A DNA stretch of 64,000 bases. Source: Hydrogenoanaerobacterium saccharovorans (lineage in GTDB: Bacteria; Bacillota; Clostridia; Oscillospirales; Ruminococcaceae). Numbering within the stretch: position 1 is the stretch's first letter; every line of letters starts with the position of its first letter. The position numbers were made by a program, and so were the translations under genes. Location: positions 620,001 to 684,000 of the forward strand of contig NZ_RKRD01000001.1 of NCBI RefSeq assembly GCF_003814745.1, given 5' to 3'. Below are positions 8,140 to 16,242 of this stretch, in pieces. The notes under the pieces are model-generated. The model was not told the DNA's origin. It did no database searches and saw nothing but the letters and a program-made list of their open reading frames with translations.

Positions 8140-10008
8140 TTGTTTGGTGATCCCACTCAAACGCCCAGTGGGCAAGCAGGTGGTGACCAGAACCAAACTA
8201 AAACGGATGGAGCGAAGAAAGAGGCTCCGGGCAAACAAATTTTGTATAAGGTCCCGAGTGTCCCTTATTTTGTAGAAGACACCCAACAACTGGTGGCAGA
8301 CTACAATGCAGCGCATTCCGACGATAAAATCGAATGGGATTATATTCGTGCAAAAGACAATTCTATGTTGTCTCAATGGCTGCCCACACTGCTTTTGTTG
8401 GCGGTTATGGTAGTATTTTGGTTTATGATGATGCGCCAGGCAGGCGGCGGCGCCGGCAAAGCAATGAGCTTTGCAAAAATGAAGGTAAAAAGCGACGATG
8501 GGCGTAAAACCAGCTTTAAAGATGTTGCAGGCGCAGAAGAAGAAAAAGAAGAATTGTGTGAGGTGGTTGAGTTTCTCAAAGACCCGCGCAGATTTAACGA
8601 GCTTGGTGCCCGAATCCCCAAAGGTGTATTGCTCGTGGGCCCTCCCGGAACGGGTAAAACTTTGCTTGCACGTGCTGTTGCAGGCGAGGCGGGCGTTCCG
8701 TTCTTCTCCATATCTGGCTCAGACTTTGTAGAGATGTTTGTCGGTGTAGGTGCGTCGCGTGTGCGTGATCTGTTCGATCAGGCAAAGAAAAACGCTCCCA
8801 GTATTATCTTTATAGATGAGATTGATGCGGTAGGTCGTCAGCGCGGTGCAGGCCTCGGCGGCGGACATGACGAACGTGAGCAGACATTGAACCAGCTGCT
8901 GGTTGAAATGGATGGTTTCGGTGCAAACGTGGGCGTCATTATTATTGCAGCAACCAACCGTGCCGATATTCTTGACCATGCCTTGCTTCGCCCCGGTCGT
9001 TTTGACCGTCAGATTTATGTTGGCTACCCTGATGTAAAAGGCCGTGAAGAAATTCTCAAGGTTCACACACGCAATAAACCGATTGGCCCCGATGTCAACC
9101 TTGAAACCATAGCAAAAACAACGGTTGGCTTTACCGGTGCGGATTTAGAAAACCTTGCGAACGAAGCAGCACTTTTGGCTGCAAGACGCAATAAAAAAGC
9201 AATTACCATGCAGGAGATTGAAGAGGCTACCATTAAGGTAGTGGCAGGGCCTGAGAAAAAGTCACACAAAATAAGCGAGAAGGATAAAACCCTCACCGCA
9301 TATCACGAAGCAGGCCATGCAATCGTTACCTACTGCTGCCCAACGCAAGACCCTGTACATCAGATTTCGATTATCCCGCGCGGCAGGGCAGGCGGATATA
9401 CCATGTCTTTGCCTCTGGAGGATAAAAACTATATCAGCAAGAAAAAGATGCAGGAGGATATCATCACACTGCTTGGCGGCCGTGTAGCCGAAAAATTGGT
9501 GCTAGATGACATCTCAACCGGTGCATCCAACGATATTGAACGTGCAACCAAAACTGCACGCAGCATGGTTACACGGTACGGCTTTAGCGAAAAGCTAGGC
9601 CCCATTGTGTATGGCACCGACGAAAGCGAAGTATTCTTGGGGCGCGATTTTGGTCAGTCCAGAAACTACTCCGAGAACGTCGCGGCAGAAATCGATTCAG
9701 AAATCCGCGAGATTATTGACAATGCCTATGAACGTGCTAAGGATATACTCACCAAGCATATGGATGAATTGCATAAGGTTTCGAAATATCTGTATCGTTA
9801 TGAAAAAATTGATGGTGTAGTATTTAAACGCCTTATGGAGGACCCGAACTTCCCCGATGAAGAGCACGAGCGACAAATGGAAGAACGGGAACGCGACAAC
9901 AAAAAGCGTGACGAAGAGGCAAAAAAAGCAACTGCTGAAGCAATTGCCAAATCGCCTGAAATTCCCGAACAAACAGAGAATGTTGTCGAAGAAGATAACG
10001 AAGAATAA
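8140..10008 (+). CDS. ftsH: ATP-dependent zinc metalloprotease FtsH, main part
   Basis: Membrane-bound AAA+ protease degrading misfolded membrane and regulatory proteins. This segment carries the rest of the outer domain, transmembrane helix 2 (near 8371-8435), Walker A GPPGTGKT, Walker B IIFIDEID, the second region of homology (ATNRADILDHALLRPGRFD), the zinc site HEAGH (about 9304-9318), and an acidic C-terminal tail. It is in the same frame as 7843-8097, with the codons 8098-8139 open between them. Starting at the TTG at 8140 or the ATG at 8365 would lack helix 1, and neither has a good ribosome-binding site. Full function therefore seems to need read-through, reversion, or a correction of the TAG. 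Otherwise the sequence looks under normal selection. Confidence 0.93.
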   Translation: MFGDPTQTPSGQAGGDQNQTKTDGAKKEAPGKQILYKVPSVPYFVEDTQQLVADYNAAHSDDKIEWDYIRAKDNSMLSQWLPTLLLLAVMVVFWFMMMRQAGGGAGKAMSFAKMKVKSDDGRKTSFKDVAGAEEEKEELCEVVEFLKDPRRFNELGARIPKGVLLVGPPGTGKTLLARAVAGEAGVPFFSISGSDFVEMFVGVGASRVRDLFDQAKKNAPSIIFIDEIDAVGRQRGAGLGGGHDEREQTLNQLLVEMDGFGANVGVIIIAATNRADILDHALLRPGRFDRQIYVGYPDVKGREEILKVHTRNKPIGPDVNLETIAKTTVGFTGADLENLANEAALLAARRNKKAITMQEIEEATIKVVAGPEKKSHKISEKDKTLTAYHEAGHAIVTYCCPTQDPVHQISIIPRGRAGGYTMSLPLEDKNYISKKKMQEDIITLLGGRVAEKLVLDDISTGASNDIERATKTARSMVTRYGFSEKLGPIVYGTDESEVFLGRDFGQSRNYSENVAAEIDSEIREIIDNAYERAKDILTKHMDELHKVSKYLYRYEKIDGVVFKRLMEDPNFPDEEHERQMEERERDNKKRDEEAKKATAEAIAKSPEIPEQTENVVEEDNEE

Positions 10009-10015
10009 ATCACTT

Positions 10016-10041
10016 AAAAGGAGCGCGTTCGCGCTCCTTTT
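10016..10041 (+). terminator. Terminator after ftsH
   Basis: A perfect stem AAAAGGAGCGC with a GTTC-type loop and the complementary arm ending in TTTT, starting 8 bases after the ftsH stop codon. The A-rich left flank makes it effective in both directions. Confidence 0.9.
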
Positions 10042-10080
10042 GCAGTGTACGGCTAAAATTAATTAGCAATGCCTTAATGC

Positions 10081-10120
10081 AAAAAAGATAAAAAAGCAGG
10101 TACACAGGGCTGCACCTGCT
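10081..10120 (-). terminator. Hairpin with a T tract on the - strand
   Basis: AGCAGGT and ACCTGCT arms 12 bases apart (10095-10120). Read on the - strand, the stem is followed by TTTTTTATCTTTTTT, so it resembles an intrinsic terminator for leftward transcription, although no - strand gene lies to its right. It sits directly against the candidate -35 box of the topoisomerase operon. Confidence 0.4.
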
Positions 10121-10148
10121 TGACAAATATCACCAGATAAGAGAAAAT
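10120..10148 (+). promoter_or_regulatory. Candidate promoter of the topoisomerase operon
   Basis: A perfect -35 TTGACA at 10120-10125, a 17-bp spacer, and a weak -10 GAAAAT at 10143-10148. It lies 74 bases before the subunit B start and is the only good -35 box in the gap after the ftsH terminator. Confidence 0.45.
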
Positions 10149-10221
10149 AAAAGACATGGGTAAATAAAAGGTGCAGACAAACGCAGTTCTGCAACGATTA
10201 AAAATATATGGGAGGCGCGAA

Positions 10222-12204
10222 ATGCCAAAGAAAAATACGGAATATGGAAACGACAGTATCTCCCAGCTCAAGGGTGCGGATAGAGTACGCAAACGCCCTG
10301 CAGTAATATTTGGGTCGGATGGTATTGTGGGCTGTCAGCACTCGATATTCGAAATACTTTCCAACTCCATCGACGAAGCACGCGAGGGGCATGGAGATAA
10401 TATTATAATTACTCGATACAAAGATCATTCCATCGAAATTGAGGATTTCGGACGCGGCATCCCGGTAGATTACAACGAGCGAGAGAAACGCTACAACTGG
10501 GACCTTGTATTTTGCGAGCTGTATGCGGGCGGTAAATACAATACCAATAATGGCGAAAGCTACGAGTATTCGCTGGGGCTTAACGGTTTGGGCTTGTGTG
10601 CTACGCAATATTCATCAGAATATATGGATGTTGAAATTTACCGCGACAGTATGAAGTACAATGTTCGGTTTGAAAAGGGCGAAATTGCAGGTGAATTGCA
10701 AAAAGAACCCACCAACCGCAAAAAAACAGGGACAAAAATTCATTGGAAGCCCGACCTTGATGTTTTTACCGACATCAATGTTCCGCTTGAATATTATACC
10801 GATGTACTGAAACGCCAAGCTGTCGTAAATGATGGTATATTATTTATACTGCGTAATGAAACAGACAAAGGCTTTGAAGAACAACAGTTTAAATATCAGA
10901 ACGGTATTGTGGACTATGTAAATGAACTTGCAGGAGAAGATGCGCTGACCCCTGTGCAGTGCTGGCAAGGCGAACGCCGCGGCCGTGACCGAGAGGACAA
11001 GCCTGAATATAAGGTGAAATTGCAAGTGGCTATGTGTTTTTCTAACCGCTTTAAAATTGCCGAGTATTACCACAACTCCAGCTTTTTGGAGTATGGCGGG
11101 TCCCCTGAAAAAGCAGTAAAAAGCGCTTATGTATCCATGATCGATGCGTATTTAAAGCAGAACAATAAGTACCTAAAAAACGAAAGCAAAGTTACCTTTC
11201 AGGATATTGAAGACTGTTTGATATTGGTCTCCTCATCGTTTTCTACGCAAACCAGTTACGAAAATCAGACGAAAAAGGCGATTACCAATAAATTTATCGC
11301 CGAGACAATGACCGAGTTTTTAAAACATAATCTCGAAATTTATTTTGTTGAAAACCCCGAAGATGCGGCTAAAATTGCCGAGCAGGTGCTCATCAACAAA
11401 CGCAGCCGAGAAAATGCAGAAAAAACCCGGCTGAACCTAAAAAAGAAATTGGCCGGCTCCATCGACATTGCCAACCGAGTACAAAAGTTTGTCGATTGCC
11501 GCAGCAAAGATACTTCCGTTCGCGAAATTTATATCGTAGAGGGTGATTCGGCTCTGGGTGCGTGTAAACTTTCGCGCGACAGTGAGTATCAGGCAATTAT
11601 CCCCGTACGCGGTAAAATACTCAACTGCCTAAAAGCAGAATACGACAAAATCTTCAAAAACGATATTATTATTGATATTATCAAAGTATTGGGTTGTGGT
11701 GTAGAAGTAAAATCTAAGTTAAATAAAGAGCTTTCTTCATTTGATTTGGACGGGCTGCGTTGGAACAAAGTGATTATTTGTACCGATGCCGATGTGGATG
11801 GCTTTCAGATTCGCACGCTTATACTCACCATGCTTTATCGCCTTGTGCCTACCTTGATTGAAGAAGGCTATGTTTATATTGCCGAATCGCCGCTGTACGA
11901 GATTACGAGCAAAGACAAAACCTGGTTTGCTTACAGTGAAACTGAAAAACTGGAATGTATTAAGGAAATAGGCAGTGCAAAATATAAAATACAGCGCAGT
12001 AAAGGGCTGGGCGAGAACGACCCCGATATGATGTGGATGACCACTATGAACCCTGAAACACGCCGCTTAATTGCGGTGAAACCTGCCGATGTAGAAGCAA
12101 CTGCCAACATGTTTGATGTGATGCTTGGCGACAATCTTGCTGCACGTAAAGAGTTTATTGCAGATTTCGGGCATCTTTATCTTGATGCTGTAGATGTATC
12201 CTAA
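10222..12204 (+). CDS. Type IIA topoisomerase subunit B (ParE/GyrB-like)
   Basis: ATPase and TOPRIM subunit of a topoisomerase that passes one DNA duplex through another, 660 residues. The GHKL ATP-binding motifs are EILSNSIDEAREG, EDFGRGIPVDY and the lid GLNGLG. The TOPRIM metal-binding motifs are EIYIVEGDSALG and CTDADVDG. GGGAGG at 10210-10215 fixes the ATG at 10222; the frame is open upstream to 10171. The partner subunit lies two genes downstream. The sequence is divergent from textbook GyrB, and the partner lacks a visible GyrA box, so a topoisomerase IV-like role or a second clostridial type IIA enzyme is favoured. The gyrase/topo IV choice is not settled here. Confidence 0.88.
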   Translation: MPKKNTEYGNDSISQLKGADRVRKRPAVIFGSDGIVGCQHSIFEILSNSIDEAREGHGDNIIITRYKDHSIEIEDFGRGIPVDYNEREKRYNWDLVFCELYAGGKYNTNNGESYEYSLGLNGLGLCATQYSSEYMDVEIYRDSMKYNVRFEKGEIAGELQKEPTNRKKTGTKIHWKPDLDVFTDINVPLEYYTDVLKRQAVVNDGILFILRNETDKGFEEQQFKYQNGIVDYVNELAGEDALTPVQCWQGERRGRDREDKPEYKVKLQVAMCFSNRFKIAEYYHNSSFLEYGGSPEKAVKSAYVSMIDAYLKQNNKYLKNESKVTFQDIEDCLILVSSSFSTQTSYENQTKKAITNKFIAETMTEFLKHNLEIYFVENPEDAAKIAEQVLINKRSRENAEKTRLNLKKKLAGSIDIANRVQKFVDCRSKDTSVREIYIVEGDSALGACKLSRDSEYQAIIPVRGKILNCLKAEYDKIFKNDIIIDIIKVLGCGVEVKSKLNKELSSFDLDGLRWNKVIICTDADVDGFQIRTLILTMLYRLVPTLIEEGYVYIAESPLYEITSKDKTWFAYSETEKLECIKEIGSAKYKIQRSKGLGENDPDMMWMTTMNPETRRLIAVKPADVEATANMFDVMLGDNLAARKEFIADFGHLYLDAVDVS

Positions 12205-12248
12205 CAGGTTGTATTTAAAACAAACCGAAAAAGTGGAGGATTGACTGG

Positions 12249-13289
12249 ATGTACAGTTTTAAAAATGATTACAGCGAGGGTGCTCACCCAAATATTATGC
12301 AAGCACTGCTCAAAAGCAATTTAGAGCAAACCGTCGGATATGGTATGGACTCTTGCTGTGAGGACGCACGGCGCAGCATTTGCGAAAAGATTGGCAGACA
12401 AGATGCGGATGTGCACTTTCTTGTAGGCGGTACGCAAACCAATCTCACCGTAATATCCGCTGCACTTCGCCCTTATCAGGCTGTTATTTCTGCAGAAACC
12501 GGTCACATCTGTGTGCATGAAACGGGGGCAATCGAGGCTGCTGGGCACAAAGTAATAGCAGTTGCGGCAGAAAATGGCAAGCTGACGCCGCAACTGATTC
12601 ATAATACAATCGATGTACATACCGATGAACATATGGTACAGCCCAAAATGGTTTATCTGTCACTGCCTACCGAAGTGGGTACCATTTACAGCAAACAGGA
12701 GTTGGAAGATATCAGTGTATGCTGTAAAGAAAACGGCTTGCTGCTTTATGTAGACGGTGCACGTTTGGCATCGGCACTCACGGCGCAAGGGTGCGATGTT
12801 ACGCTTGCCGATTTGGCGCGCCTGTGTGATGCTTTTTACATCGGCGGTACCAAATGCGGTGCGCTGTTTGGCGAGGCGGTTGTGCTGCTCAATAATGCAA
12901 TGAAACAAGACTTTCGCTATATGATAAAACAACGCGGAGGAATGCTTGCCAAAGGCAGATTATTGGGCATACAGTTTGGCGAACTGTTCCGCGATGATTT
13001 GTATTACCGTATTGGGCAGCATGCCAACCGTATGGCTGCGCTTATTAAACAGGCTTGCCAAAGCGAGGGCTTTACTTTTGTGACGGATTCGGTCACCAAT
13101 CAGCAATTCCCCATCCTGCCCGATACCGTATTGGAAGAGATGGAGAAAAACTACCTATTTGAAGTTTGGGAGAAACGAAACGACGGATATACAGCAGTAC
13201 GCTTTGTTACCTCTTGGGCAACTTGTGAAGAAAATGTACTGCAGTTTTGTGCCGATTTACACAATGCCTGTATGAGCAGAAAAGCCTAA
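12249..13289 (+). CDS. Low-specificity L-threonine aldolase
   Basis: PLP-dependent enzyme cleaving threonine or allo-threonine to glycine and acetaldehyde. It is 346 residues with the fold-type I core: a YGMDSCCEDA start, FLVGGTQTNLTV, YVDGARLASAL, and the PLP lysine in GGTKCGALFGE at Lys202. GTGGAGG precedes the ATG. It is placed between the two topoisomerase subunits with gaps of 44 and 25 bases, so the three genes are very likely one transcript. No functional link between the aldolase and topoisomerase is known to me; the pairing may be only co-transcription. Confidence 0.9.
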   Translation: MYSFKNDYSEGAHPNIMQALLKSNLEQTVGYGMDSCCEDARRSICEKIGRQDADVHFLVGGTQTNLTVISAALRPYQAVISAETGHICVHETGAIEAAGHKVIAVAAENGKLTPQLIHNTIDVHTDEHMVQPKMVYLSLPTEVGTIYSKQELEDISVCCKENGLLLYVDGARLASALTAQGCDVTLADLARLCDAFYIGGTKCGALFGEAVVLLNNAMKQDFRYMIKQRGGMLAKGRLLGIQFGELFRDDLYYRIGQHANRMAALIKQACQSEGFTFVTDSVTNQQFPILPDTVLEEMEKNYLFEVWEKRNDGYTAVRFVTSWATCEENVLQFCADLHNACMSRKA

Positions 13290-13314
13290 ATGTAAATACA
13301 AGGAGTTGAACTGG

Positions 13315-15555
13315 ATGCCTCCCAAAAAGAAGAAAAGCGAAAACAAAAAGCCGCAAACGGGCGGCAACATTTATATCGAAAACGCCGGCGTGGTGCTAGA
13401 TCAGCCCATCACCGAGACGATAGAAAAAAACTATATGCCGTATGCGATGAGTGTCATTGTATCGCGTGCTATCCCCGAAATAGATGGGTTTAAACCGTCA
13501 CACCGCAAGTTGCTTTATACGATGCACAAAATGGGGCTGATTTCAGGTTCGCGAACCAAGTCGGCGAACATTGTAGGGCAGACGATGCATCTTAATCCTC
13601 ATGGTGATGCGGCAATTTACGAAACAATGGTGCGTCTCTCGAAAGGGTACGAGGCATTGCTTCACCCTTATGTAGACAGTAAGGGCAACTTCGGCAAAAG
13701 CTACTCGCGCGATATGGCGTATGCTGCCAGCCGTTACACCGAAGCGAAGCTTGACCCGATCTGCACCGAGATGTTTTCAGATATCGATAAAGATACCGTG
13801 GATTTTGTAGACAACTACGACAACAGCTGCAAAGAACCAACCTTGTTGCCTGTTACCTTTCCCACCATATTGGTCAACCCGAATATGGGCATTGCAGTGG
13901 GTATGGCAAGCTCCATTTGTTCCTTTAATTTAAACGAAATTTGCGAAACTACCATTGCGCTGTCTAAAAACCCAAATCACAATATTTCTCAAACGCTGTC
14001 TGCGCCCGATTTTTCGGGCGGAGGATATATTATTTACGATGAAAAAGAACTGAACAAGATTTATGAGACAGGCAGGGGCAGTGTGCGGGTGCGTTCCCGC
14101 TACAGTTACGATAAATCCAACAACTGTATCGACATTACAGAAATACCGCCCAGCACCACGATTGAAGCGATTATCGATAAAATTGTCGACTTGGTGAAAT
14201 CTTCTAAAATCAAAGAGATTTCAGATATCAGGGATGAAACCGACCTGTCGGGGCTTAAAATTACCATCGACCTAAAGCGCGGTGTAGACGCTGAAAAACT
14301 GATGGCGAAGCTGTTTCGCATGACGCCGTTGGAAGATACCTTCAGCTGTAATTTTAATGTGTTGATTGCGGGCTCTCCGCGCGTTATGGGTGTGCGAGAA
14401 CTTCTCAACGAATGGATAGCGTTCCGCGAGGAGTGCATAAAGCGCAGAGTATATTATGACCTGAAAAAGCGCAAAGAAAAGCTGCATTTGCTGCAAGGGC
14501 TTGCAAAAATACTGCTTGATATCGATAAGGCAATTCGCATTGTGCGCGAAACCGAAGAAGAAACCGAAGTTGTGCCCAATTTGATGATTGGATTTGGCAT
14601 TGACGAAGAGCAGGCAGAATATGTAGCAGAAATTAAGCTGCGTCATCTCAACCGAGAATATATTTTAAAACGTACCGATGAGATTGATAAGCTTAAAAAA
14701 GAAATTGCTGATATGGAAGACATTCTCGCGAACGAAAAACGCGTAAAAGCAATCATCGTAAGTGAGCTGAAAGACATCAGCAAAAAATATGGCAATCCCC
14801 GCAAAAGCCTTATCATTTACAATGATGATAAAGTTGCTGAGCTGATGGAAGAAGAGGAGATACCCGATTACCCGGTTAACCTGTTTTTTACCGCAGAGGG
14901 TTACTTTAAAAAGATTACACCGCAAAGCTTGCGTATGAGCAATGAGCAGAAGATGAAAGAAGGCGATGAGGTAGTACAGGTGCAGGAAGACACCAATACC
15001 GCCGAACTGCTGTTTTTCAGTGACCGCTGCCAGGTATACAAAAGCCGTGCAAGCGATTTTGAAGATACCAAAGCGAGTGTGCTAGGTGATTTTATTCCCG
15101 CAAAGTTGGGTATGGATGAGGAAGAACGCGCAGTTTATATGGCTGTCACCCACAATTACGAAGGTTATATGCTGTTCTTCTTTGAAAACGGCAAAGTTGC
15201 CAAGGTGGATATGGCATCTTACCAGACGGTGACAAAACGCAAAAAATTGGTTGCTGCATACAGCGATAAATCGCCTTTGGTGGCAGCTTATTATATCGCT
15301 GAAGACGCAGAATTTCTGCTTACATCTACACAAAACCGCATGTTGTTGCTGCACACCGGTGCAATTACAAGCAAACCCACCAAGAGTGTACAAGGCGTTG
15401 CCGTTATGAAGCTGAAAAAGAGTGCAAAGGTATTTTCTGTTAAGCCTTATGCTGCCGACAGCCTTGCCAATGAGCACCGCTACCGCACAAAAACTCTTCC
15501 GGCAGCGGGTATGCTGCCTCGCGCCGAGGATATGGGCGAACAGTTAACGCTATAA
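13315..15555 (+). CDS. Type IIA topoisomerase subunit A (ParC/GyrA-like)
   Basis: DNA breakage-reunion subunit, 746 residues. The active-site tyrosine is Tyr141 in AASRYTE. The winged-helix segment around KPSHRKLLYTMHKMG, the tower and coiled-coil region (residues 370-480), and a C-terminal domain of about 240 residues are recognisable. No GyrA box (QRRGGKG-like) is visible in the C-terminal domain, which argues for a topoisomerase IV-like enzyme over gyrase. An AGGAG site at 13301-13305 supports the ATG at 13315; an in-frame TTG at 13306 is too close. It is the partner of the subunit at 10222. Confidence 0.88.
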   Translation: MPPKKKKSENKKPQTGGNIYIENAGVVLDQPITETIEKNYMPYAMSVIVSRAIPEIDGFKPSHRKLLYTMHKMGLISGSRTKSANIVGQTMHLNPHGDAAIYETMVRLSKGYEALLHPYVDSKGNFGKSYSRDMAYAASRYTEAKLDPICTEMFSDIDKDTVDFVDNYDNSCKEPTLLPVTFPTILVNPNMGIAVGMASSICSFNLNEICETTIALSKNPNHNISQTLSAPDFSGGGYIIYDEKELNKIYETGRGSVRVRSRYSYDKSNNCIDITEIPPSTTIEAIIDKIVDLVKSSKIKEISDIRDETDLSGLKITIDLKRGVDAEKLMAKLFRMTPLEDTFSCNFNVLIAGSPRVMGVRELLNEWIAFREECIKRRVYYDLKKRKEKLHLLQGLAKILLDIDKAIRIVRETEEETEVVPNLMIGFGIDEEQAEYVAEIKLRHLNREYILKRTDEIDKLKKEIADMEDILANEKRVKAIIVSELKDISKKYGNPRKSLIIYNDDKVAELMEEEEIPDYPVNLFFTAEGYFKKITPQSLRMSNEQKMKEGDEVVQVQEDTNTAELLFFSDRCQVYKSRASDFEDTKASVLGDFIPAKLGMDEEERAVYMAVTHNYEGYMLFFFENGKVAKVDMASYQTVTKRKKLVAAYSDKSPLVAAYYIAEDAEFLLTSTQNRMLLLHTGAITSKPTKSVQGVAVMKLKKSAKVFSVKPYAADSLANEHRYRTKTLPAAGMLPRAEDMGEQLTL

Positions 15556-15583
15556 TTGAAATAAAAACGATACTAAAACAGAT

Positions 15584-15613
15584 GGGCTGCCTGCGTACAA
15601 ACACAGACAGCCC
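15584..15613 (+). terminator. Hairpin after subunit A gene
   Basis: GGGCTG-C-CTG pairs with CAG-A-CAGCCC around a 10-base loop, 28 bases past the stop codon. There is no T tract, so termination is probable but weakly supported. Confidence 0.4.
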
Positions 15614-15633
15614 TATCAAATGGAATTACAACT

Positions 15634-15692
15634 CAGCTACGGGGGGTTACTCACAAACGCAACAATTTCACCCAAAGGGAACGATGTAGCTG
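15634..15692. other. Unexplained intergenic inverted repeat
   Basis: CAGCTAC (15634-15640) and GTAGCTG (15686-15692) bracket a 45-base interior containing a run of six G and a short ACCC/GGG pairing. It lies between the hairpin after the topoisomerase gene and the secG promoter. No known RNA class was recognised. The rest of this 278-base gap shows nothing else apart from the secG promoter. Confidence 0.35.
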
Positions 15693-15765
15693 CTCTGTAA
15701 AACCATATTTAGTATAGGCAGACGAATTAAAAATATGCACAAATAATTACATTAAAGAAGATTAC

Positions 15766-15794
15766 TTGCAAAGGACTTGCTTTTGTGGTATAAT
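15766..15794 (+). promoter_or_regulatory. secG promoter
   Basis: TTGCAA at 15766-15771, a 17-bp spacer, and TATAAT at 15789-15794 preceded by TGG, an extended -10. The start of transcription would fall about 30 bases before the secG start codon. Confidence 0.8.
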
Positions 15795-15833
15795 ACTAAA
15801 AGTTAACATGCAAAAGTGCGGAGGTGCAAAAAA

Positions 15834-16085
15834 ATGAATGCTTTTGAGATAGTAGGCGGAATAGTACTTGCAATTACGTGTATCATAATAGTGCTGGTCG
15901 TTATGATGCAGGAATCAAAATCTGACGGCATGAGCGCGGTTTCCGGTGCAGACTCTGCCATTAATTATGGCAAAAACAGAGCAAAAACAAAAGAAATGCT
16001 GTTGAACAAAGTAACTAAGGTTGCAGCGGTTATTTTCTTTGCGATTTCTCTTGCAGTTTGTATCATTTCAGTTTATGTCAAATAA
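15834..16085 (+). CDS. secG: Preprotein translocase subunit SecG
   Basis: Small auxiliary subunit of the SecYEG protein-export channel, 83 residues. Two transmembrane helices (about residues 3-23 and 60-80) flank a polar loop with QESKSDGMSAVSGA, the usual SecG signature region. GGAGG at 15820-15824 is 9 bases before the ATG at 15834; the frame is open a little upstream. Downstream rnr is the usual clostridial neighbour, but a strong terminator separates them. Confidence 0.9.
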   Translation: MNAFEIVGGIVLAITCIIIVLVVMMQESKSDGMSAVSGADSAINYGKNRAKTKEMLLNKVTKVAAVIFFAISLAVCIISVYVK

Positions 16086-16107
16086 TGTTTGCATAAAGTG
16101 ACTTAAA

Positions 16108-16139
16108 GGCTCTGCGCTCAATTGCGCAGGGCTTTTTTT
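16108..16139 (+). terminator. Terminator after secG
   Basis: GCTCTGCGC and GCGCAGGGC arms around TCAATT, followed by seven T, starting 22 bases after the secG stop codon. Confidence 0.9.
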
Positions 16140-16242
16140 GCCTTTGCACGAAAAAGTTTGTTTTATGCAGGAACATTTTTGAAAGTTGGGATGTTTCATC
16201 AGCCTAAAATCGAAATTTAAAAATGCTCCGGAAAGAGATTGT

